A DNA stretch of 64,000 nucleotides from Nocardioides caldifontis (GTDB lineage: Bacteria; Actinomycetota; Actinomycetes; Propionibacteriales; Nocardioidaceae). This document shows positions 17,195 through 24,934 of this stretch, in pieces (position 1 is the stretch's first letter; every line of letters starts with the position of its first letter). The notes under the pieces were generated by a model. The model was not told where the DNA came from. It saw only the letters and a list, made by a program, of their open reading frames with translations, and made no database searches. Location: contig NZ_VHIB01000001.1 of NCBI RefSeq assembly GCF_008087345.1, forward strand, positions 620,001 through 684,000, written 5' to 3'. The translations under genes were made by a program, and so were the position numbers.

Positions 17195-18117
17195 GCCAGG
17201 AGCGGTCTCCCGAGGTCGGTCGGCGCGTTCGACCGGCGGCCCATCACGACCCAGGCGGTCAGGGCCAGCAGGTACGGCGCCATCAGGAAGACCGCCGTCG
17301 GCACGTCTCCGCCGAAGCTCGCCTGCGCGACGAACTGCAGCGCGTCCGCCGCGCCGAACAGCACGGCACCCACTGCGACCCAAGCCGGGTGCCACCGGGC
17401 GAACATCGTCAGTGCGAGGACGAGGTACCCCCGACCGTCGACCAGGTTGTCGACGAACACCCCGCCGGAGTTGATGAGCACCAGCGCTGCACCGGCGGCT
17501 CCGGCCAGGGTGCCGTTGAGGACCATCACCCACATCCGCACCCGGAGCACGCGGATCCCCTTCGCCGACGCGGCTTCGGCGCCGTCGCCGGCTGCCCGTA
17601 CCAGCAGCCCGGTCCGGGTGCGGAAGAGCACGTAGACGGCGATCGGGGTCAGCACGTACAGCGCGTAGACGAGAAGGTTCTGGTCGAAGAGGACGCGGCC
17701 CAGCCAGGGGATGTCGGACAGCAGCGGGATCGCTCGCCTGTCGACGAGCGAGGTGTCCGGCACCGTCATCCCGGTCGGGAAGAGCTGGCGACGCAGGAGG
17801 CTGGTGGCGCCGAGCACGACGAGGTTGAACCCGATGCCCACGACGACCTGGTCGGCGCGGCAGAGGACCACCGCAGCGCCGTACATCCCACCAAGAGCGG
17901 CGGTGATCGCCGCTGCCGCGACGAACCCCACGACCAGGCTCCCGGAGGACACCGAGACGGCTGCGGCAGCGAAGGCACCGCTCAGCATCAACCCTTCGAT
18001 CCCGATGGTGAAGACGCCGGCACGCTGGGCGAAGGTCTCGCCCAGAGCTGCGAGCAGGATGGGTGCGGCCAGGCCGACCGCACTGGCCCAGAAGAAGGCC
18101 TCCACGAGGCTGTGCAT
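17191..18117 (-). CDS. ABC transporter permease, BmpA/NupQ (YufQ) type
   Basis: 308 aa from ATG 18117. About eight to ten hydrophobic segments of the branched-chain/ribose permease fold. Signature pieces are GETFAQRAGVFTIGIEGLMLSGAF near the N-terminus and KGIRVLRVRMWVM in the second half, both typical of the BmpA-NupOPQ nucleoside importers. Overlaps the upstream permease (stop TGA of 18117-19262 shares its ATG) so the pair is translationally coupled and forms a heterodimer. Its TAA stop overlaps the stop of the sulfite exporter on the opposite strand. Confidence 0.92.
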   Translation of the reverse strand: MHSLVEAFFWASAVGLAAPILLAALGETFAQRAGVFTIGIEGLMLSGAFAAAAVSVSSGSLVVGFVAAAAITAALGGMYGAAVVLCRADQVVVGIGFNLVVLGATSLLRRQLFPTGMTVPDTSLVDRRAIPLLSDIPWLGRVLFDQNLLVYALYVLTPIAVYVLFRTRTGLLVRAAGDGAEAASAKGIRVLRVRMWVMVLNGTLAGAAGAALVLINSGGVFVDNLVDGRGYLVLALTMFARWHPAWVAVGAVLFGAADALQFVAQASFGGDVPTAVFLMAPYLLALTAWVVMGRRSNAPTDLGRPLLA

Positions 18118-19262
18118 CAGGCGAGTCCTCGTCTCTTCACGCGCAGGGCCTGGAGCCCGGCGGCGCAGGCCAGCAGGACGATCGGTAGCCCCTCGACGAC
18201 GTAGGCGAGCGACGCGGTCACACCGACCTCCTGCTGGAGCCGCGTCGCGGCACTGAAGATGCCCCCGAACACCAGGGCGATGACCAGCGCTCGTCCTGGT
18301 CGCAGCGCCGCGAGGAAGGCGATCGCGAGCCCTTCGAAGCCGAATCCGGAGGAGAACCCCTGGATGAGCCGGAACTGCACGCCGAGCGTCTCGCCCGCTC
18401 CTGCCACCGCGCAGATCGCGCCGGAGATCAGCATGGCCAGGACCGTCAGCACCCCTACGTCCAGCTGCTGGTAACGGCTCGCGACGGCGTTGTGGCCGAT
18501 GCTGCGGAACCTGAGCCCGAGCGACGTGCGCTCGAGGAGGAGCCAGACGAGCAGCACGCAGACCAGGGCGATCGTGAAGCCGTAGTGGAGCCGGGTGAAG
18601 CCGAAGCGCGGCAGCTCGGCGTCGGCGATGACCCGCCGGGACTGGTTGAACGTGCTGTCGGGGTCCTTCATCGCGCCCTGCACGAGGAGCTGGACGAGGT
18701 ACACCGCGACGAAGTTGAGGAGCAGCGTGCTGATCAGCTCGTCGCACCCGCGCAGCACCTTCATGAGCGCCGCGATGCCGGCCCACAGGGCGCCGCACAC
18801 CATGGCCATCGCGACGGCGACCGGCAGCGCCAGCGGGCCCGGCAGGGAAGGAGCCAGGAACGCGCCGCCCAGTGCGGCACCGATGGCCCCGAGCTGCAGC
18901 TGGCCCTCGGCGCCCAGGTTGAACTGGCCGGCGCGAAGCGCCACGATCACGCCGATCGCGACGAGCAGCCGCGGCGTCGTGTAGACGAGGGTGTCGATCA
19001 ACCCCTGCTGCGACCCGACCGTGGCGCGTGCGGCCACGTCCACCGTCTCGGCGACCCCGCCGCCGGTCAGCACCACGAGCAGCAGACCGATGCCGAGGCT
19101 GACGACGAACGCTGCGGTGATGGCGGGCCAGGGACGGTCGAAGAGGGTGGCGAGCCGGCTGACCGCGCGCCGACGCGGATCCGTGGTCGTGGCCTCCGGG
19201 GTCTCCGGGGTCTCCGGGGTCTCCGGGACTGCAGTCACCGTCGGCGGGTTCGATCCGGTCAT
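18117..19262 (-). CDS. ABC transporter permease, BmpA/NupP (YufP) type
   Basis: 381 aa from ATG 19262. A 45-residue soluble N-terminal tail includes a PET-PET-PET-PE repeat, then about ten membrane segments. GQFNLGAEGQLQLGAIGA and GFGFEGLAIAFLA are signature segments of the nucleoside/BmpA-type permeases. Overlaps the ATPase gene stop by 4 nt and the second permease by one ATGA-like junction. Substrate is probably a nucleoside or nucleoside-like heterocycle. Confidence 0.92.
   Translation of the reverse strand: MTGSNPPTVTAVPETPETPETPEATTTDPRRRAVSRLATLFDRPWPAITAAFVVSLGIGLLLVVLTGGGVAETVDVAARATVGSQQGLIDTLVYTTPRLLVAIGVIVALRAGQFNLGAEGQLQLGAIGAALGGAFLAPSLPGPLALPVAVAMAMVCGALWAGIAALMKVLRGCDELISTLLLNFVAVYLVQLLVQGAMKDPDSTFNQSRRVIADAELPRFGFTRLHYGFTIALVCVLLVWLLLERTSLGLRFRSIGHNAVASRYQQLDVGVLTVLAMLISGAICAVAGAGETLGVQFRLIQGFSSGFGFEGLAIAFLAALRPGRALVIALVFGGIFSAATRLQQEVGVTASLAYVVEGLPIVLLACAAGLQALRVKRRGLA
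19194..19229 (-). repeat. 9-bp tandem repeat encoding (Pro-Glu-Thr)n
   Basis: About three to four copies of a CTCCGGGGT-type unit read on the + strand. On the minus strand it encodes the PET repeat in the N-terminal tail of the permease. Such repeats can change copy number by slippage without frameshift, since the unit is a multiple of three. Confidence 0.75.
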
Positions 19263-20830
19263 CCGCCACCTCCCACCATCAGGGCGGCCAGGGTGTCCCG
19301 TTCGGCGTCGGGGTCCGTGGACTGCCCGACCACCGCGCCGCCATACATGACCGCCACCCGGTCCGAGACCTCGACGACCTCGTCGAGGTCGCTGCCGAGG
19401 TAGACCACGCAGGTGCCCTGGGCGGCGACCTGGCGCAACCGGTCCAGCAGCTCGGCCGTGGCTCCGGGGTCGAGGCCGCGCGTGGCCTGGCTCGCCACGA
19501 GGACGCGCGGGGACTGGTCCAGGGCGCGGGCCAGCACCAGCTTCTGCTGGTTCCCGCCCGACAGCGACCGGGTCGGCGCGGCGGACGACCCGGCCACGAC
19601 GGCGAACTCGGAGATCGTCCGTTGTGCGTGCTGCCGCACGGCGCGCTTCTTCAGGAGCCCTCCGCGCGTGTAGCGGCCGAGCACCGGCAGCACGAGGTTG
19701 TCCTCGATGGAGAGGTCGAGGACGAGCGCCTCGCGGTGCCGGTCCTCGGGGACGATCGCCGTGCACGGCGCAAGGGTGCCGGGCCGCTGCGGCTGCCCGC
19801 AGGCTCGCACCGAGCCGGCGGCCGGGACCCGGATCCCGGCCAGGACCTCGACGAGCTCGTGCTGGCCGTTCCCCTCGACGCCGACGATGCCGAGGATCTC
19901 CCCCGGGAATGCCTCGAAGGTGAGGCGGTCGAGCCCCGTCGTCCCCGGCGCGGGCGGGACGACGAGCCCGTCCACCTCGAGCGCCGGCTCACTGGACCGG
20001 GACGTGGGCTGCTCCGGGAGGGGGACCGCTCCCGTCGTCGTGCCGCCCGGCACCACGCCCGTCAAGACGGTGGCGCCAGCGGACGCCTCGCGCCGCGCGG
20101 GGATGACGAGTCCGAGAACCTCGTCGGGGGTCGTGCGGGCGGTCTCGAGGGTGTCCACGAGCCGGCCCTTCCTCATCACCGAGATCGCGTCGCTGGCGGC
20201 GAAGACCTCACGCATGCGGTGGGTGATGAGGACGACCGCGCGTCCGTCGGCGGCTAGCTTGCGCAGCAGCCGGAACAACGGCTCGATCTCCGTGGGCGCG
20301 AGCACGGCGGTCGGCTCGTCGAGGATCACGACCCGGGAGTCCCGGTCGATCGCGGAAAGGATCTCCAGTCGCTGGCGATCGCCGAGCGACAGGTCACTCA
20401 CCCTGGCTTCGGCGTCGATGGTGATCCCGAGACGGTCGGCGAGCCGCTGCACATGACCAGCCGCGTGACGCTTGTCGTAGCGCCACCCGGTGTGCGCGGC
20501 CGCGAGCGTGACGGACTCGGCAACGGTCAACGACGGGATGAGCTGGTGGTGCTGGTGGACCATCGCGATCCCGAGGCCGAGGGCCTGCCGCGGCGACGTG
20601 ATCCGCACGTCGCGACCGTCGACGCTGATCCAGCCGGCGTCGGCGGGGTGCACGCCGTACACCACGTTCATCAGGGTCGACTTGCCGGCACCGTTCTCGC
20701 CCAGGAGGGCGTGGACCGTGCCGGCTGCCACGTCGAGGTCGACCTCCTGCACGGCACGGGTGGTACCGAAGGACCGGGAGATCCCGCGAAGGCTGAGCAC
20801 GGCAGCCCCCTCGCCCGAGTCGCGCTGCAC
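19259..20830 (-). CDS. ABC transporter ATP-binding protein with two ATPase domains (NupO/YufO type)
   Basis: 523 aa from GTG 20830, with GAGGAT 7 nt upstream. The N-terminal half has an intact Walker A GENGAGKST, signature LSLGDRQR and Walker B VVILDEPTAVLAP. The C-terminal half has a degenerate P-loop (GVEGNGQHEL), signature LSGGNQQK and a degenerate Walker B ending ATRGLD, as is normal for sugar/nucleoside-type dual ATPases. It powers the two permeases that follow. Confidence 0.94.
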   Translation of the reverse strand: MQRDSGEGAAVLSLRGISRSFGTTRAVQEVDLDVAAGTVHALLGENGAGKSTLMNVVYGVHPADAGWISVDGRDVRITSPRQALGLGIAMVHQHHQLIPSLTVAESVTLAAAHTGWRYDKRHAAGHVQRLADRLGITIDAEARVSDLSLGDRQRLEILSAIDRDSRVVILDEPTAVLAPTEIEPLFRLLRKLAADGRAVVLITHRMREVFAASDAISVMRKGRLVDTLETARTTPDEVLGLVIPARREASAGATVLTGVVPGGTTTGAVPLPEQPTSRSSEPALEVDGLVVPPAPGTTGLDRLTFEAFPGEILGIVGVEGNGQHELVEVLAGIRVPAAGSVRACGQPQRPGTLAPCTAIVPEDRHREALVLDLSIEDNLVLPVLGRYTRGGLLKKRAVRQHAQRTISEFAVVAGSSAAPTRSLSGGNQQKLVLARALDQSPRVLVASQATRGLDPGATAELLDRLRQVAAQGTCVVYLGSDLDEVVEVSDRVAVMYGGAVVGQSTDPDAERDTLAALMVGGGG

Positions 20831-20840
20831 CCGGCGATCC

Positions 20841-21842
20841 TCAGACCGCGGGGATCTCGGTCGAGCCGTCAGCGATCCCGTCGAGCACCTCGCGCGCCTT
20901 CTTCTCGACCGCGGCGTCGACGTTGTGGAACGGTGCGAAGTCGAAGGCGCCGCTCTGCGCGTTCATCTGCTCGATCTGCCCGTTCAACTCGTCGTTGGTG
21001 AACGCCTCGCCGATCTGGTCGAAGGCACCTTCCATGTCGACGGTGACGCTGGTGACGATCGCCGACGGGTACTTCGAGTTCTCGTCGAGGTACTCGCCCA
21101 GGCTCAGCGCGCCCTGGTCCGCAGCCGCCTGGTGCACACCCTGGCCGGCGAGATCGGCCATCGGGATGACGAAGTCCGCGCCGTCGTTGATCGTCTGGGC
21201 CGCGACCTGCTTGGCCTTCGCGACGTCGACGAAGGTGCCGGTCCAGACGGTGGAGACCTTGACGTCGGGGTTCACCGACTGTGCACCCTTCTCCGCGAGC
21301 GCCATGGCGCGCTCCGTCGACGGGATCTGCTCGCCGCCGAGGATCGAGATGTTGCCCTTCGGGCTGGCAAGCCCCCCGATCACGCCCTGCAGGTAGCCGG
21401 CCTGGTCCCAGTCGACCGACCACGCGCTGTAGTTGTCGAGCCCCTTGGTGTCCGTGGCGTAGGAGAAGAGCACGAACTCGGTGTCCGGGAACTCCGGTGC
21501 GATCTCCTCGATGGCAGCGGCGTACCCGCTCGAGTGGGTGATCACCATCGCGTAGCCATCCTGCGCGTACTGCCGGAGGAGGGCCGGCGCCCGCTCGTAG
21601 CTGGCCTCCTCGACGTAGTCGCAGTCGAAGTCGTACTTCTCGCACATCGCGGTGAAGGCGTCGTAGCCGGCGACGTCCCAGTTGCCCTGGTCGACGAACT
21701 GGGTGAACAGCGCGGCGACCTTGGGGGCGTCGCCGGACGACGAGCCGGTGCCCGCCTCCCGAGTGTCCTCCGAAGTCGTTCCCCCGCAGCCGACGAGGGC
21801 CGTGGCCAGGAGCAGTCCGAGAGCCGCTGTCGTCGTCTTCAT
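20841..21842 (-). CDS. BmpA/PnrA-family substrate-binding lipoprotein
   Basis: 333 aa from ATG 21842. Signal peptide with lipobox LVGC and lipidated Cys19, followed by a Ser/Gly/Thr-rich linker. The mature part starts KVAALFTQFVDQGNWD and continues in the PnrA/BMP fold (GYAMVITHSSGY, FVLFSYATD). Family members bind purine nucleosides; some actinobacterial ones bind other heterocycles. First gene of a four-gene minus-strand importer operon. The strict nucleoside motif residues could not be judged by eye. Confidence 0.92.
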   Translation of the reverse strand: MKTTTAALGLLLATALVGCGGTTSEDTREAGTGSSSGDAPKVAALFTQFVDQGNWDVAGYDAFTAMCEKYDFDCDYVEEASYERAPALLRQYAQDGYAMVITHSSGYAAAIEEIAPEFPDTEFVLFSYATDTKGLDNYSAWSVDWDQAGYLQGVIGGLASPKGNISILGGEQIPSTERAMALAEKGAQSVNPDVKVSTVWTGTFVDVAKAKQVAAQTINDGADFVIPMADLAGQGVHQAAADQGALSLGEYLDENSKYPSAIVTSVTVDMEGAFDQIGEAFTNDELNGQIEQMNAQSGAFDFAPFHNVDAAVEKKAREVLDGIADGSTEIPAV

Positions 21843-21865
21843 GTGGCAACCTCGCTTTAGATTTC

Positions 21866-21885
21866 AGATGTGATATCCCAGATGT
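21866..21885 (-). promoter_or_regulatory. Direct AGATGT repeats upstream of bmpA-like gene
   Basis: AGATGT occurs at 21866-21871 and again at 21880-21885 around a GATATC palindrome, in an AT-rich patch 24-43 nt upstream of the lipoprotein start codon. The AT content is unusual for this DNA. It may be a regulator site or the core promoter; no regulator gene adjoins it. Confidence 0.35.
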
Positions 21886-21948
21886 CGACCATAGAGACGG
21901 GCCTTCGTGCGGGTCAATGGTGTGCAGTGAAGTCGCAGGGCCGGCATC

Positions 21949-22731
21949 ATGTGTTCCGTGCCACCGGCTCTTCCCGCGATCTCGGACGGTGGGCGCGTCG
22001 TGCTCGTGACCGGCGGCGGCCGGGGGATCGGGCGCGCGGTGGTGGAGCGGTTCCGCGCCGAGGGGGCGGTGGTCGCGACGTGCGGTCGTGGCGAGCGGCC
22101 CCACCTCCCGGACGACGTGCTGTGGGTGCGCGCCAACGTCGGCGACCCCGTGGCAGTCGACGGCCTCCTCGCGCAGGTGGAGGCGGAGCTCGGGCCGGTC
22201 GCGGTGCTCGTCAACAACGCCGGGGCCCAGGTCGAGCGCACCGTCGCCGACTCGACCGACGACGACTGGGAGCGCGTGGTCGGCACCAACTGCCGGGGCG
22301 TCTTCAACCTCTGCCGCGCGGTCCTGCCCGAGATGTCGGAGCGTGGCGGCGTGATCGTCAACATCGGCTCGATCTCTGCCTTGGTCGCAGACCCGTCGAT
22401 GGCCCTCTACAACGCGTCGAAGGCGTTCGTCCACGGGCTCACGCGCTCCATCACCGTCGACCACGGCCCGGCCGTCCGCTGCAACACCGTCGCGCCCGGC
22501 TGGGTCGGGACCGAGATGGCCGGGGACGCCTTCGCCCTGGCGAGCGACGTCGACGCCGCTCGCGCCGACGCGGTCGCCCGGCACCCGGCCGGCCGGCTCG
22601 GCCGCCCCGAGGACGTGAGCGCGGTCGTCGCCTGGCTGGCCTCGGACGAGGCGGCGTTCGTGACCGGTCAGTGCTTCACCGTCGACGGCGGGCTGACGAG
22701 CGGCTCGCCCCTGCGCCCCACGCTCTTCTGA
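21949..22731 (+). CDS. Short-chain dehydrogenase/reductase (SDR)
   Basis: 260 aa from ATG 21949 (GTG 21958 is an alternative). Classical SDR: TGGGRGIG nucleotide-binding motif, NNAG, catalytic Ser in IGSIS and YNASK, and the C-terminal FVTGQCFTVDGG. Divergent from the BmpA-type transporter with about 106 nt between, so probably acts on the transported compound, for example oxidising a sugar or alcohol group. Cofactor and substrate unknown. Confidence 0.92.
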   Translation: MCSVPPALPAISDGGRVVLVTGGGRGIGRAVVERFRAEGAVVATCGRGERPHLPDDVLWVRANVGDPVAVDGLLAQVEAELGPVAVLVNNAGAQVERTVADSTDDDWERVVGTNCRGVFNLCRAVLPEMSERGGVIVNIGSISALVADPSMALYNASKAFVHGLTRSITVDHGPAVRCNTVAPGWVGTEMAGDAFALASDVDAARADAVARHPAGRLGRPEDVSAVVAWLASDEAAFVTGQCFTVDGGLTSGSPLRPTLF

Positions 22732-22751
22732 CATCTCCTGGCTCGGTAAGT

Positions 22752-22787
22752 GTTGAACCGCCGTTGGTGGCGCGAGCATCGGTGCAG
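22752..22787 (+). repeat. Left arm of 36-bp inverted repeat (REP-like core)
   Basis: Matches the reverse complement of 23172-23207 at 32 of 36 positions. Inside is a small palindrome whose complement reads GCGCCAC..ACGGCGGTTCAAC, a motif found again at 44675 and 57301-57357. Immediately downstream GTGCAG (22782-22787) and CTGCAC about 40 nt on could form a further stem. Confidence 0.75.
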
Positions 22788-22879
22788 TTGAGCTGTCCGG
22801 GAGCGATCCAGCGACGCAGCTGCACGGTATGACGGGCCGCAGACCCGGTCGGGTTGAGTCCCCGAGGCCCTCACCTATG

Positions 22880-22893
22880 GTTGAAATATCAAC
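22880..22893. promoter_or_regulatory. GTTGAAATATCAAC palindrome upstream of the 64-aa gene
   Basis: A 14-nt perfect inverted repeat (GTTGA-AATA-TCAAC), strongly AT-rich compared with surroundings, ending 23 nt before the start codon at 22917. Position fits an operator overlapping the -10 region of a short transcript. The cognate regulator is unknown. Confidence 0.45.
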
Positions 22894-22916
22894 AAACGCG
22901 TCGGAAGGAGCCTGCC

Positions 22917-23111
22917 ATGTCGACCATGACCCTCGTGAAGGAGCTCCAGCCGGTCCCGGCGGCTCGTGTGGAACCGGCCGTCGCCGAGCGCCTCGTGCTG
23001 CCGGAGGTCGAGAGGACCGTCGAGGCCGCGGAGCGTGTGACCCGGGCCGACATCGTCGACGTCTGGGGCCAGGACTCGTTCCCCGCCAGCGACGCCCCCG
23101 CCAACTGGTGA
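22917..23111 (+). CDS. Small acidic protein of unknown function (64 aa) with DSFPASDAPANW tail
   Basis: Start ATG 22917 is set by GAAGGAG 7 nt upstream; an in-frame extension to 22854 lacks such a site. No membrane segment or cysteine. The C-terminal QDSFPASDAPANW resembles a DSFPASDPP-type tail I recall on several small uncharacterised bacterial proteins, which argues that the gene is real. It lies between two inverted copies of a 36-bp repeat and has a palindrome over its promoter. Function unknown. Confidence 0.65.
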   Translation: MSTMTLVKELQPVPAARVEPAVAERLVLPEVERTVEAAERVTRADIVDVWGQDSFPASDAPANW

Positions 23112-23171
23112 GCTGACTCCGGCGGGTCATCCGGTGCAGTTGAGCGCTCCTACGGGTCTCGGAGAGCCCAC

Positions 23172-23207
23172 CTGCACTGATGCTCGCGCCACGAGGGGCG
23201 GTTCAAC
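23172..23207 (-). repeat. Right arm of 36-bp inverted repeat (REP-like core)
   Basis: Reverse-complement partner of 22752-22787 (32/36 identity). Contains the CGCCACGAGGGGCGG stem-loop followed by TTCAAC. It ends about 8 nt before the recognisable start of the truncated phosphatase, so it may mark an insertion or recombination endpoint. A GGTGCAGTTGAGC segment at 23133-23145 also repeats 22781-22793. Confidence 0.75.
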
Positions 23208-23214
23208 GCGAACG

Positions 23215-23754
23215 ACGCGCGCCAAGGGGCTGGAGGCGGTGCAGCTCGCGGGCACGGTGCTCGCGGCCTTCCGCAAGGCGGCGTTCGAACAGCCGGCGCT
23301 CGACGGGGTCGCGACCGAGCTCGACCGGCCGGTCCGGGCGGTCGCCGGCGACGAGGACTTCGTGACCGCGCTGCTGGTGGAGTTCCGCCCCGACGGCACG
23401 GTCCGGTTCGTCAACTGCGGCCACCACCCGCCGCTGCTGCTCTCGCCCCACGGCGTCCCGCCCCGCTTCGTCGACACCGGCGAGCCGCAGCCGCCGCTGG
23501 GGCTGGGGGTGAGGGGCACCAGCACGTCGCTGCACTGGTCGCCGGAGCAGCGGATGCTGCTCTACACCGACGGGCTCGTCGAGGCGCGTGACCGGAGCGG
23601 CGGCTTCTTCCCGCTCACCCAGTGGGCTCCGGTGCTGGTGGAGCCGTCGCTCGACGGCGCGCTGCAGGAGCTCCTCGCCGGGCTCCGCGACTTCTCCGGC
23701 GCGGAGGTCTCCGACGACGTGGCGCTGCTCCTCGCCGAGAACGTCCGGCGCTGA
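23215..23754 (+). pseudogene. SpoIIE/RsbU-type PP2C phosphatase, N-terminally truncated remnant
   Basis: The frame is open from 23134 but phosphatase similarity starts only at AKGLEAVQLAGTVL, the segment that normally follows the first metal-binding Asp motif (GGDxYD / GDVxGKG). The remainder is intact: EDFVTALLVEF, NCGHHPPLLL, a PLGLGV loop, LLYTDGLVEARD and a C-terminal DDVALLL. About the first third of the catalytic domain and any sensor domain are missing, including key metal ligands, so it should be inactive. Upstream codons are repeat DNA. A frameless fragment fused to the repeat is the best reading; expression as a new short protein cannot be excluded. Confidence 0.75.
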
Positions 23755-23761
23755 GCCGGCC

Positions 23762-24934
23762 TCAGTCGGAGCCGTCCAGCCAGCCCCGCACCACACGTCC
23801 GTGCTCGTCGAGGAGCGGCGGCGCGGTGTGGCCCCGCCGGGTGGTCTCGACCCCGCCGTCGCCGAAGAACCGCAGCGGCGGTCCGGGGAGCTGGATCCGC
23901 CCGAGGGTCGCGTGGTCGACGTCGACCAGCAGCCCCTGGCTCAGCGCCTGGTCCCAGCCGTAGACCTCGTCCAGCGTCCGCACCTTCCCCGCCGGTACGC
24001 CGATCTCGGCGAGCCGGGCCAGCAACGGCTCGGCGTCCCAGGTGGCGAAGAGCTCCTCGACCACCGCGATCGTGCGGTGCCGGTCGGCCACCCGCTCGGC
24101 GTTGGTCGCGAGCCCCTCGGTCGCCGGGTCCATCCCGAACCCCTCGCAGAGCCGCTTCCACAGCCCCTCGCTGCCGACCGCGATCTGCACCGCGCCGTCG
24201 CGGCAGTGGAAGAGTCCGTACGGCGCGATCGACGGGTGGTGGTTCCCTTGCGCCCGCCCGACCTCGCCGGCGACGGTCCACCGCGTGCCCTGGAAGGCGT
24301 GCACCCCGACGACCGCGGCCAGCAGGGAGGTCCGCACGACCTGCCCGGTGCCCGTCGACTGCCGCTCGTGGAGCGCCGCGAGCACGCCGTACGCGCCGTA
24401 CATCCCGGCCAGCAGGTCGGCGATCGGGACGCCGACGCGCTGCGGGTCGTCGGGGCCGGAGCCGGTCAGCGACATCAGCCCGGCCTCGCCCTGCGCGATC
24501 TGGTCGTAGCCGGCGCGGCCGCCCTCGGGCCCGTCGTGGCCGAAGCCGGTGATCGACAGCACCACCAGCCGCGGGTTGCGCTGCCGCAGCTCCTCGATGC
24601 CGAGCCCGAGCCTCTCGAGGACGCCGGTGCGGAAGTTCTCGACGAGGACGTCCGCCCGGTCGACGAGCCGCAGCAGCACGTCGCGGTCGCCGTCGTCCTT
24701 GAGGTCGAGCGCGACGGACTCCTTGTTGCGGTTCGTCGAGAGGAAGTACGTCGACTGCCGCGCCGTCTCGTCGCCGACGAACGGCGGTCCCCAGCCACGG
24801 GTGTCGTCGCCGTGGCCCGGTGCCTCGATCTTCACGACCCGCGCGCCGAGGTCGCCGAGCATCATCGTGGCGTGCGGCCCGGCGAGCGCCCGGGAGAGGT
24901 CGACGACCAGCACGCCGTCCAGCGGCCCGGTCAC
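23762..24934 (-). CDS. Class III CoA-transferase (CaiB/Frc family)
   Basis: 390 aa from GTG 24934, overlapping the transporter stop as GTGA. Family signatures: VVDLSRALAGPHATMMLGDLGA at the N-terminus, VENFRTGVLERLG, SITGFGHDGP, GYDQIAQGEAGLM, and the catalytic Asp in VPIADLLAGMYGAYG. Transfers CoA between two acids. Coupled to a MatC-like carboxylate transporter, so the imported acid is probably the CoA acceptor. The donor (succinyl-, acetyl- or formyl-CoA) cannot be read from sequence. Confidence 0.92.
   Translation of the reverse strand: MTGPLDGVLVVDLSRALAGPHATMMLGDLGARVVKIEAPGHGDDTRGWGPPFVGDETARQSTYFLSTNRNKESVALDLKDDGDRDVLLRLVDRADVLVENFRTGVLERLGLGIEELRQRNPRLVVLSITGFGHDGPEGGRAGYDQIAQGEAGLMSLTGSGPDDPQRVGVPIADLLAGMYGAYGVLAALHERQSTGTGQVVRTSLLAAVVGVHAFQGTRWTVAGEVGRAQGNHHPSIAPYGLFHCRDGAVQIAVGSEGLWKRLCEGFGMDPATEGLATNAERVADRHRTIAVVEELFATWDAEPLLARLAEIGVPAGKVRTLDEVYGWDQALSQGLLVDVDHATLGRIQLPGPPLRFFGDGGVETTRRGHTAPPLLDEHGRVVRGWLDGSD

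Noticed and set aside
17134-18204. + strand frame across the BmpA-type permease
   Set aside because: Overlaps two well-supported genes and has low-complexity Arg/Gln/His composition.
22752-23207. Insertion sequence with transposase
   Set aside because: The interval encodes only a 64-aa protein without any transposase motif and no target-site duplication could be recognised.
23134-23214. Extended N-terminus of the phosphatase protein
   Set aside because: These codons are repeat DNA with no similarity to the phosphatase domain; treated as chance extension of an open frame.
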